Assembly: GCA_028289325.1 (NCBI GenBank)
Contig: JANQQN010000089.1
Span: 1 to 44,519 of the forward strand
DNA: 44,519 nt
DNA from: Myxococcota bacterium
GTDB taxonomy: Bacteria; Myxococcota; Kuafuiibacteriia; Kuafuiibacteriales; Kuafuiibacteriaceae
Direction: 5' to 3'
A model generated the notes under the pieces. It was not told the origin of the DNA, made no database searches, and was given only the letters and a program-made list of their open reading frames with translations. A program made the position numbers and the translations under genes. This document shows, one piece after another, positions 24,429 through 32,677 of this stretch (position 1 is the first letter of the stretch; each line of letters starts with the position of its first letter).

Positions 24429-25600
24429 GACATCAAGCTCATTGACTTCGGCGTGGCCAAAGCCAGCGACCAGCTGCACTTGACTCGGACTCGGACCGTC
24501 CTTGGCAAGTTCTCTTACATGGCGCCAGAGCAGCTGCGCTCAGAGCCGATCGATCGCCGGGCCGACGTGTGGTCGCTGGGGGTCGTGGCCTGGGAGCTGA
24601 TGACCGGCCGACGGTTGTTTCGGCGGTCTACCGAGGCGGCAACCCTGGAGGCGGTGCTGAAGCAAACCATCGATCCCCCGTCGGCGGGGGCCACCGAGCC
24701 GCGCCTGCGATCGCTCGACTCGGTCATCCTTCGCGCGCTCGAGCGCGAGCCGGACCGGAGGTTCGATACTGTACACGCACTGGTCGAAGGCATCGAAGCG
24801 ACGGGACTGGCGAGCATGCGCCGTGAGCAGCGCGGTGCCTTCATGAAGGCTCGCTTCTCCCGGGAACACGCCGAGATGTTGGGTTATGCAGAGGCGGCAA
24901 AGACGCTGCGGTCGGCGGTCGCTCGACCCGTCGGTCCCCAATCCAGCGTGACCGCCCAGCTGGCGGCAGGTCGACGCACCGTTCGCCCGGCAAGAGAACC
25001 GTGGGCCCTCGTCGCGCTTCAATACTGCGGTCGGGGCGGCCATCGTCGCCGCCTTCGTGGGCCTCATCGCCGTGGCTACCGGAGGTCTATGGACGCAACC
25101 GCCGTCGACCCCCGACCGCTCCCGAGCCGCCGAGCCCTCGCCGTCGGCGGCTCGGTTGGCGGAGTCCTCGTCTTCGCGGACCCGTCCATCGGTCCCCCCG
25201 TCGGCTCGGCCGCCGGATGCGAGCGCGACGACGCCCGCTGTTCGGTCGGCGCCCTCGTCACCTCGCGGCTCTGCCGCGGCGGAGCGGACGAAGCCTGGGT
25301 CGTCGAAGCGACGACGCGCGGTCCGACCGCCACGCAGGCCGGACCGTCGGAGCGCGCAGGAAGGCCGAGGTCGCGCGACCCGTCGCCCAAGGGCGACTCA
25401 ACGTGAGCACCCCGGGCGGCTGGGCCGATGTGTACGTCGATGGCGCCCGGCAGGGTCGAACGCCGATCCGAATCGATGTTCCGGTCGGACGCCATCAGGT
25501 CGAGCTTCGGATCTTCGGGCGCCGGGCGGAGTCGCGATCCGTCGATGTCCGCGAGGGCGTCGTGTCGCGCCTGGTGCTTCCGGTCGCCGATCAGGAGTAA
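24426..25600 (+). pseudogene. remnant of a Ser/Thr kinase with TM segment and PEGA domain (5' truncated, two frameshifts)
   Basis: Homology begins abruptly at GDIKLIDFGVAK (the DFG motif) and continues through SYMAPEQL, ADVWSLGVVAWELMTGRRLF and a C-lobe end (ALEREPDRRFDTVHALVEGIE). The glycine loop, catalytic Lys and HRD loop are absent. After about residue 190 of the fragment, the frame must shift twice. A membrane segment (VGAAIVAAFVGLIAVATGGLW, about 25,030-25,085) lies in a second frame. A PEGA domain (GRLNVSTPGGWADVYVDG ... VGRHQVELRI, to 25,600) lies in a third. The original was a typical myxobacterial kinase-TM-PEGA protein. It cannot be an active kinase as it stands. Confidence 0.78.
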
Positions 25601-25652
25601 CGGGTAGGGGGCGTGGGCTCGGCCCCATGCCCGGTCATGGTATAGGTGGGCC

Positions 25653-26645
25653 ATGGCCACCGAAGCGGACAGGTCGCCTCTATGTAAGAACTGCGCCGCG
25701 CCGCTTTCGGGCCCTTATTGCTCGGTGTGCGGACAGAAAGACGCTGAGGTTGCGCGGCCGCTCGCGACCTTGCTCGGCGATCTGTTCGACGGGATGTTTT
25801 CGCTGGACTCTCGGGCGTGGCGGACCATCGGTCTGCTCATCGCGTCGCCGGGGCGGCTGACCCGGGCCTACTTCGATGGTCAACGCGCCCGCTATCTTCC
25901 GCCGATCCGGCTGTTCTTGGTGTGTTCGCTCGTGTTCTTCGCCGCGGTGGGCTTGAGCGGGCGCCACTTGCTGCGCCTCACGGCGGTGCCCAACATCGAG
26001 ATCGTGGACCGAGGTCCGGCGTTCCTGCTGTCGTTCGACGAGGAGGTGGATGACGAAGCCCCCAACGGGCGGACGGCGACGACCACCACCAGCTCCCAGG
26101 CGGGATATCAGGCCAAACTGACGATGTTTCCTCGCGCCGACGATCCCGTGATTTCAGAGATTCCTGCCGAGGCGCTCGACGAGCTGCTGGAACGGAACCC
26201 GCAGATACCAAAGCTCGCTCGTCGACTGATCGTCGGGTTTCAACACGCGGTGACCGACCCCCAGGCGTTCAACGCGAGCCTCAATGTGTGGCTGCCGAGG
26301 ATGATGTTCATCTTGGTCCCGGTCTTCGCGCTGGTCCTTCGGCTCTTCTACTGGCGTCGCGGCTGGTTCTTGGCCCACCACATCTTCTTCGCGCTTCACT
26401 TTCACAGCTACGTCTTCGTGCTGCTGACCTTGGTGTTGGTTTTGGTGTCCACGGTCGGAGGGGCCGTCGGCGCCATCGTGTTTGGGGTTGCGAGCGGGGG
26501 CTATCTGCTGGGGTCGATGCGAACCGTGTACGGGGATTCGCGGCTGGCCACGGCGGGCAAGTGGTTGGCGGTGACGGTGATCTACATGCTGATCTTCTTG
26601 ACCACGCTGACGCTGACCTTGCTCGCTGCGCTTCGGGAGCTGTAG
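25653..26645 (+). CDS. DUF3667-like zinc-ribbon membrane protein
   Basis: 330 aa. The N-terminal zinc ribbon C-K-N-C-A-A-P-L-S-G-P-Y-C-S-V-C-G-Q is the hallmark of DUF3667 proteins, as is the following region with TLLGDLFDGMFSLDSRAWRT and PGRLTRAYFDGQRARYLPP. One membrane helix near 90-105, a periplasmic loop (about 110-210), then four or five helices to the C-terminus. Function is unknown. It is followed by a GC-rich hairpin and then the convergent 1921-aa gene. Confidence 0.82.
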   Translation: MATEADRSPLCKNCAAPLSGPYCSVCGQKDAEVARPLATLLGDLFDGMFSLDSRAWRTIGLLIASPGRLTRAYFDGQRARYLPPIRLFLVCSLVFFAAVGLSGRHLLRLTAVPNIEIVDRGPAFLLSFDEEVDDEAPNGRTATTTTSSQAGYQAKLTMFPRADDPVISEIPAEALDELLERNPQIPKLARRLIVGFQHAVTDPQAFNASLNVWLPRMMFILVPVFALVLRLFYWRRGWFLAHHIFFALHFHSYVFVLLTLVLVLVSTVGGAVGAIVFGVASGGYLLGSMRTVYGDSRLATAGKWLAVTVIYMLIFLTTLTLTLLAALREL

Positions 26646-26655
26646 CGGCGCTGGG

Positions 26656-26682
26656 GGCGCCGCCGCCGGCGCGGGCGGCGCC
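26656..26682. terminator. GC-rich hairpin between convergent genes
   Basis: GGCGCCGCC (26656-26664) pairs perfectly with GGCGGCGCC (26674-26682) across a nine-base loop, 10 bp after the DUF3667 stop and 21 bp before the stop of the 1921-aa gene. It is well placed as a bidirectional terminator, though it has no U tract. Confidence 0.5.
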
Positions 26683-26703
26683 GGCAGCGGCACATGAAGG
26701 CAG

Positions 26704-29700
26704 TCACTGCCCGATGACGATGTATCCGATCACTTCGGTGGTGTGGTTGGTCTCCGAGTCTCTCGATCTCTCTTCCTCGACCTTGATCTGAACGCTGGTG
26801 GCGCCCAGGTTCCGCATGCGGAGCGCGGACGTATCGCCCCCGTCGTGGGTTTGCATGGCGGCGAGGAACACCGGGCCGGACAGCGTGGTCCCGAAGTTGA
26901 TCGTGGAGAAGGCGTGGGTTCGGTCGTTGCCGGTTCGACCGACCACCACCGGCCGTCCATCGACCGTGGTCGTACCGGGCGCCACCGCCAACCAGTCCAC
27001 GCGTTCCGCGATATGGGCGCCGCTCGAGCTCTCCTCCTCTTCCAAGAAGATCTGGAAGCCGGTGGTGGTCACGTTGCGGATCCGCACCGCCACCGGATCC
27101 GCTTCGTTGTTGGACGCGACTTGCGCCATCACCACCGGGGGCGCAGAAAACGTGGTCCCGAAGGAGACCGTGGTCCACGCGCTGGTGATGTCCGCGGACC
27201 CGGCTCGGGCAGGGAGGTCGCCGAGGCTGGTGACGTTGCGTTCCACCGCGGCGTAGCCGAGGTCTTCGACCACGTGCCAGCCGTCGAGGTACATCCATTC
27301 AACGAGCGCGAAGTCGAAGTGGGCGGCGGAGGCGTCGAAGACCCGCATCGTCGACGGATTTCCGCCGAGGTACGACGGCGGACCGAGGATGACGATCGGG
27401 TCGCTGAACCCCGTGAGCGCGACGGACCGAGCCACGTGATCGACCTGCACCGGCGCCGCCTGCAGCGTCGTCGGCGGACCGCCGGACACGACGAGATCGC
27501 TGGCTTCGATCTCGTTGAGGAAGGCGGCCAGGTCTCCGACCTCCCCGCCGGTCAAGCTGACGTTGGTGTGGGCGACGATCGCAGCCTCGATGGTGTCGGC
27601 TGAGCCGTCGTGTAGATACGGGGCCGTGGCCCACACGTCGAGCAGGGTCGGAGTATCGAATCCATCCAACGGGCCGCCGAGGCGACCGCCGCTGGCCACG
27701 GTGATGGTCCCCACGTCGTGCCGGCTCCCGGTGTCGGAGTCGGTGGCCAACGTTCCGGCGTGGCATCCATCGCATCCGTGTTGGAAGAACAGGTCGCGAC
27801 CGGACCCTGCGGCGGGCGTCAACCCATCGGGGCTCCGGAAGGGGCTGGGCGCGATGTCCGTCAGCGACGATACGTACGCCGCGAGGGCGTCGAGGTCGGC
27901 GCTGAGGCCGGCCTTGGGGGCACCGAGGAGATCCGAGGTGACCGCGAAGTCCGCATCGGTCATCAACCCCAGACCGCCGGCGAAGTCTCGGATCTGGTTC
28001 TCAAAGTCTTGGACCTCATCGAAGTTGCCCGTCCAGTGCAGGATGCCGTGGGTGATGCCGCCTCGACCGTTGAGGTCGATGGTATTGCGGAGCCCTTCCC
28101 CGAGGCCTGTGAAGTCCCAGATGCGGCCGTCTTGGCCGCCGTCATTGTGGCAAGACGCGCAAGCCATGTAGTCGTCGAGGGCCAGCCGATCGTCCCGCGC
28201 GTCGTAAAACAGCTGCTTGCCGAGAAGAACGCTCGAGGCCAGGACCTCGGTCCCCACCGTGGGGCGGACGGCGATCTCGACCGCGGTCTGGTTGTGGTCT
28301 TCGACGATCTGGCTGATGTCGTAGATCCCGATCGTCCGGTCCATGAAGTTATGGACGGCGAGCCGCCGACCATCGGAGGACATGCTGACCGACTGCGGCG
28401 CGCGACCGACGTCGAACCGGAACAGCTCGTTTCCGTCGAAAGTGTCGGTCACCGCGATCTCGCGGTTTCCTTCCAGCGTCGTAAACATGTACGCCCCGTA
28501 GGGCCCGAAGGCGGCGTCATTGGCCACGCTCGCATTGTCGTGGTCGACGCGGCGGCCCAGATCTTCCTGACCCGCGGCGATGTCGAAGACCGACGATACC
28601 GCGCGAACGGTCTGATCGAAGGTGATGCCGATGCCGCCCCGCAGGTCGCCGGCGAGGACGTTGTCCTGCTTCGAGGCGACCCACGCCGTCTCCCCGTCGG
28701 GAGAGATGACCGCCGGCCCCAGGTAGTTGGGGACCCCGGGGCCCGAGTGCTCCGACGCAGCGCGGTTGGAGTGCTGCAGTACGACCGTCTGCGGCGACCC
28801 CAGGTCGCTGGTCATCGCGATGACCTGGCCACCGTAGCTGCCGTTAGCGTCATTCACGATGGGGTTGGCAGTGTGCTCCCCGGGAAGGGGCGGGGTGATG
28901 AACCGGGTGACGAAAACGGTGCTGCCGTCGCCGCTGACCGAGACGTGGCGTAACGCTCCGCCCAGCACGACCGCGCCTTCGGTGGCCCGGGTCGCCGCGT
29001 TGAACTTCCACACTTCGCCCGTGCCTTCCAAGGCCACGAACGCGCTCGAGTCGGTCGGCGAAAAGGCGATGCCGTGGGGTTGGGACGCCAGCGGCAGCTC
29101 GACCGACGCCACCACCGCCAAGGTTGCGGAGTCGATGACCGAGATCGTCGCGTCTTTCTTGTTCACGACCCAGATCTCGGCCTGACTCGGTGCGCGGGCG
29201 ATCGACCACGGTGCGTCGCCGACGGGTATCTCGGCCAAGAAGGCCCCATCGGCGGTGTGCACGGTGACCGTGTCGTTGTCAGGGTTGACGTTCCAGACCC
29301 GTTCGTTGGCGCCGGAACCCTCGAAGAGGATGGTGCCGGAGGACGTGGGGCGGTTCGCGGTCAGCGGGTTGTGGATGATCTGAATGAAGGAGGTCTGGGT
29401 CGAGTTGCCGGCCCCGTCGCGGGCGAGGAGGGTTACGACATAACGACCCGCGGTCCCGTAGATATGGTTCGCGGTGGGGGTGGTCGAATACGGAGTGCTC
29501 GTGCCGTCGCCGAAGTTCCACGAGTACTCGACGGGGTGAGTACCGGTTCCGGTGGCCCCGAAGCTCACCGTGGTGTTCACGAGCTGGGGCAGCGATGGGT
29601 TGGCGCCGATCGATAGGCCGGCCTGGGTTCCTCGAACCTCGACTTCGGCGAGGGTCAGGAAGTTGGTCCCTCGCAGCTGTACTCGGACGAACTGCCCGCT

Positions 29701-32469
29701 GCGGGCAATGGGGATGGTGATCGAATCGCCGGTGAGGGTGTCGACGTAGTACTCATCGACCCCGGACTGCGCGCGGGTGCCGGCGATCGTCGTCGATGTG
29801 AAGGGCACGTCGGAGACGAACACCGAGAAGTCGCTGAGCCGAGTCTGGCAGCAGTCGGTGCGGTTCCAGATCGTGATGTCCTCGATCTGGGCCACCCCTT
29901 GCAGGTCGAGTTGCCACCACGCCTCGGTTTCCTCGAGGGTGTGGGCGAGGGAGTGCGATGCCACGTCTCCGCTACGACGACCGTCGATCGCGTTGCTGGG
30001 TCCGAACTCGGATTCCGGCGGTTGCTGCGAGGACTGAGTAGCGACCCCTTGCAGGGCGAGGTTGTCCTCGCCGAAGACCTGGACCTCGGCGAGGTTGAGG
30101 GGGTTGGTTCCTGCGAGCTGAATGCGGACGTAGCGCCCGGCCCGGTCGATGCTGATGTCCGCGAGTCCGTCTACGCCGCCCGGAACGTGAACCTCGAACA
30201 CGCCGGGCTGGCTCCGTACCTCCGCGAGGTCTCCGGAGGCGAAGGGGGCGTCCGACACGAACACGTAGAAGTTCTGAAGCTCGTCGGTCGCGGTGTCGGT
30301 CCGATTCCAGACCCTCACCGAGCGGATCGTGGCCGTCGAACGCAGGTCGACTTGCCACCACGGGGAGACCTCGTTCTGAGTGCGGGCGAGGGAGGTCTCG
30401 GGGGTTCCCGTCATGTCGCCGTCGAGCGCACGATCGGGACCGAGGTTAGGGGCTTCGGCCGACGACTGAGAGGCGATACCGCCGTCGGCGAGGTTGCGGA
30501 ACTCGCTCTCGGGGGTGGCGGCGCGGAGCACGGCCGCGACCGACGGCACCCCGTCTTCGTCGACCGCGAACAGCATCCAGTAGCCCGGGGTGAGCACGTT
30601 CGGATTCGGGTCGGCGGTGATGTCGTAGACGTTGCCGGCGGCAGCGGTGATCTGCGGGCGTAGGTATCGAAGGTCCGAGTTGAGGCCGTGAGTGTTCGAC
30701 GACATCTTGATCAGACTGAAGTACGACACGGGACCGGCGGTCTGCACCTGGAACGGAACGCCAGGTACGATGGCCGAGGGGGCGGTGGTGATGCTGGGGC
30801 GGGGCGCAAGCTCCCCGGCGTCATCGAACAAGTAGGGCGGTGAGAAGATCTGTCCGTCGGGGTGGCTGGACCCGTTGCAGGTTCGGCTGCCTGAGCAGTA
30901 CCCGCCGCCGGCCGCCAGCACCCGGCCGTCGGTGAGGAGGATGCCCGTCGAGTGGTAGCCACGGGGGATGGTCATGGGGGCGCCGACCGTCCACTGGCCG
31001 GTGGTCGGATCCCACCACTCCGGCTCCAAGACGCCGCCGTCGTCCGAGAACTTGCGACCGGACGTGTTGCCGCCGAGCACGATGACCTGGCCGGTGGGGA
31101 GCATGACTCCGACGTGGAATTTGCGCGGGAAGTTCATGGGGCTCGTCGTCTGCACCAGCGGCGCGGGACCGTTGATATCGACAGTGAACGCGTTGTTGAC
31201 GCTGGCGATGTTGCCGCCTGATTGCCAGCCACCGGCGGTGAGCAGGCGGCCTCGGTCGTACATCACCGTGGCGCCGTGCTTGTGGTAGAAGTCGGTCATC
31301 TGAGGACCGGTCTGTTCGAAGCTCCCTTGGCCCGTGGTGTTGATCCAGTGCATGTCGGGCGTGGGGCCGGAGTGGAACAGCTTTCCGTTGGGCGCGACGT
31401 GAAGCAGCGGCCACCAGTTGCGTTCACCGTACTGACCGCCAGGATAGGGATCGAGGACCATGGTCCCGAAGTTGATGTTGTTCTGGATCGTCCAGCCATC
31501 TCGCTCGTCCCAGCGCTCCGGGATGCGGGGAAGCGACGCGGACCCCATGGCGGTGAAGATGTCCCCGTCGGCGAGGGCGACGGTGGTCGGGTACCAGCGA
31601 CCGCCGCTGGCCATATCTTCGATCTGGGTCCACGAGGTGCTGCGCCAGTCGAACAAGCTGACGAAGGGCGTGTTGGCCTGGTTGCGACCGCCGTTCACGA
31701 AGACCCGACCGTCGGCCATCATCGCCAGGTGGGCGCAGAACATGTTGTGCCCGATCGTGAACAGATCGGTGAACGAGCCGTCGGCCGGATCCCACACCGT
31801 GCTGTAGTTCTGCTCGGGGCGCGGCCAGGTCTCACGCTCCGAGCCCGACCAGGAGAGGATCCGTCCGTCGGGAAGGTTGGCGATCGAGACCGGGATGAGC
31901 GGCCAGCTGATCACCGGCCCCCATTGTCCGACCACGTTCGGGCCGGCGCTGGGCCCCGGAGGCGCGAAGTTGGGGATCGCGAACTGCTGGTGCAGGCCTC
32001 CATCGTCCGTATTCTGCTGAATGGAGGCAAGATTGCTGAGGGAATCGTCCGCGACCTCCACCACCAGGTTGGACTGCACGTTCACCAGCGCGAAGTTGGC
32101 GCCCCGCTCGACCAGCCGAAACTGCTGGGCCGGGCTTCCGTTGCACGTCGCCTGCTGGATGTTGGCGCCGACGGCGATGCTGCCCCCGGCGATCTCCACG
32201 CATTTATTGCTGTGGCGAAAAGAGATCGCGTACGTATCCAGCGACGGCACCGCAAGGCGGAAGTCCATTTGCTGGTTGGTGCCACCGTGGCACGTCCACT
32301 GAATGATGTTGGCGCCGTCGCTCGTGCTCGCGCCTTCGACGTCGATGCAAAGGCCGCTGTTGGCGCCCGCCGCGGATGACGTGAAATCCGCGAACGCCGA
32401 CGTCTCCGCACTGATGGCGAAGGCGAAGACCAAACATGCTGACCATCGGCCAAGTTTCCGTCCCGACAT
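26704..32469 (-). CDS. secreted multidomain galactose-oxidase-like copper radical oxidase with di-heme cytochrome module
   Basis: 1921 aa from ATG 32469. Order: signal peptide (1-27); ricin-type beta-trefoil lectin (about 28-165, three repeats); galactose-oxidase-like propeller (about 175-540) plus DUF1929 domain (about 548-640); two F5/8 type C domains (about 660-800, 803-945); PKD domain (about 952-1036, WNFGDG); YncE-type propeller (about 1040-1400); c-type cytochrome module with CASCH (near 1436) and CDGCH (near 1565); three tandem lectin-like repeats (about 1675-1921). The copper-radical ligands of galactose oxidase appear conserved as Cys245, Tyr293, Tyr505-His506 (GYHS) and His594 (NTHG). 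Copper oxidases of this family make H2O2 while oxidising alcohols or aldehydes; the heme module could accept electrons or peroxide. It is predicted to be exported and carbohydrate-binding. Confidence 0.88.
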   Translation of the reverse strand: MSGRKLGRWSACLVFAFAISAETSAFADFTSSAAGANSGLCIDVEGASTSDGANIIQWTCHGGTNQQMDFRLAVPSLDTYAISFRHSNKCVEIAGGSIAVGANIQQATCNGSPAQQFRLVERGANFALVNVQSNLVVEVADDSLSNLASIQQNTDDGGLHQQFAIPNFAPPGPSAGPNVVGQWGPVISWPLIPVSIANLPDGRILSWSGSERETWPRPEQNYSTVWDPADGSFTDLFTIGHNMFCAHLAMMADGRVFVNGGRNQANTPFVSLFDWRSTSWTQIEDMASGGRWYPTTVALADGDIFTAMGSASLPRIPERWDERDGWTIQNNINFGTMVLDPYPGGQYGERNWWPLLHVAPNGKLFHSGPTPDMHWINTTGQGSFEQTGPQMTDFYHKHGATVMYDRGRLLTAGGWQSGGNIASVNNAFTVDINGPAPLVQTTSPMNFPRKFHVGVMLPTGQVIVLGGNTSGRKFSDDGGVLEPEWWDPTTGQWTVGAPMTIPRGYHSTGILLTDGRVLAAGGGYCSGSRTCNGSSHPDGQIFSPPYLFDDAGELAPRPSITTAPSAIVPGVPFQVQTAGPVSYFSLIKMSSNTHGLNSDLRYLRPQITAAAGNVYDITADPNPNVLTPGYWMLFAVDEDGVPSVAAVLRAATPESEFRNLADGGIASQSSAEAPNLGPDRALDGDMTGTPETSLARTQNEVSPWWQVDLRSTATIRSVRVWNRTDTATDELQNFYVFVSDAPFASGDLAEVRSQPGVFEVHVPGGVDGLADISIDRAGRYVRIQLAGTNPLNLAEVQVFGEDNLALQGVATQSSQQPPESEFGPSNAIDGRRSGDVASHSLAHTLEETEAWWQLDLQGVAQIEDITIWNRTDCCQTRLSDFSVFVSDVPFTSTTIAGTRAQSGVDEYYVDTLTGDSITIPIARSGQFVRVQLRGTNFLTLAEVEVRGTQAGLSIGANPSLPQLVNTTVSFGATGTGTHPVEYSWNFGDGTSTPYSTTPTANHIYGTAGRYVVTLLARDGAGNSTQTSFIQIIHNPLTANRPTSSGTILFEGSGANERVWNVNPDNDTVTVHTADGAFLAEIPVGDAPWSIARAPSQAEIWVVNKKDATISVIDSATLAVVASVELPLASQPHGIAFSPTDSSAFVALEGTGEVWKFNAATRATEGAVVLGGALRHVSVSGDGSTVFVTRFITPPLPGEHTANPIVNDANGSYGGQVIAMTSDLGSPQTVVLQHSNRAASEHSGPGVPNYLGPAVISPDGETAWVASKQDNVLAGDLRGGIGITFDQTVRAVSSVFDIAAGQEDLGRRVDHDNASVANDAAFGPYGAYMFTTLEGNREIAVTDTFDGNELFRFDVGRAPQSVSMSSDGRRLAVHNFMDRTIGIYDISQIVEDHNQTAVEIAVRPTVGTEVLASSVLLGKQLFYDARDDRLALDDYMACASCHNDGGQDGRIWDFTGLGEGLRNTIDLNGRGGITHGILHWTGNFDEVQDFENQIRDFAGGLGLMTDADFAVTSDLLGAPKAGLSADLDALAAYVSSLTDIAPSPFRSPDGLTPAAGSGRDLFFQHGCDGCHAGTLATDSDTGSRHDVGTITVASGGRLGGPLDGFDTPTLLDVWATAPYLHDGSADTIEAAIVAHTNVSLTGGEVGDLAAFLNEIEASDLVVSGGPPTTLQAAPVQVDHVARSVALTGFSDPIVILGPPSYLGGNPSTMRVFDASAAHFDFALVEWMYLDGWHVVEDLGYAAVERNVTSLGDLPARAGSADITSAWTTVSFGTTFSAPPVVMAQVASNNEADPVAVRIRNVTTTGFQIFLEEEESSSGAHIAERVDWLAVAPGTTTVDGRPVVVGRTGNDRTHAFSTINFGTTLSGPVFLAAMQTHDGGDTSALRMRNLGATSVQIKVEEERSRDSETNHTTEVIGYIVIGQ

Positions 32470-32677
32470 GGAGCGGGAATCTAGCTGTGGACTTCGTCAC
32501 TCCGCAAAGCAGGACATGAATATTTTCTGACGAATCTGCGGTAAGCCGCACCGTGTCGTGTAGTCCCAACACGATCAAAATACTTGGTCACAGGCGCCAA
32601 TGTTCGGACACGTACACTGGGAGGCTTGTTTGTCCGCGGAAAAGACCTTACCCCGAAAAGGCCAGGGTCAGGGCGAT

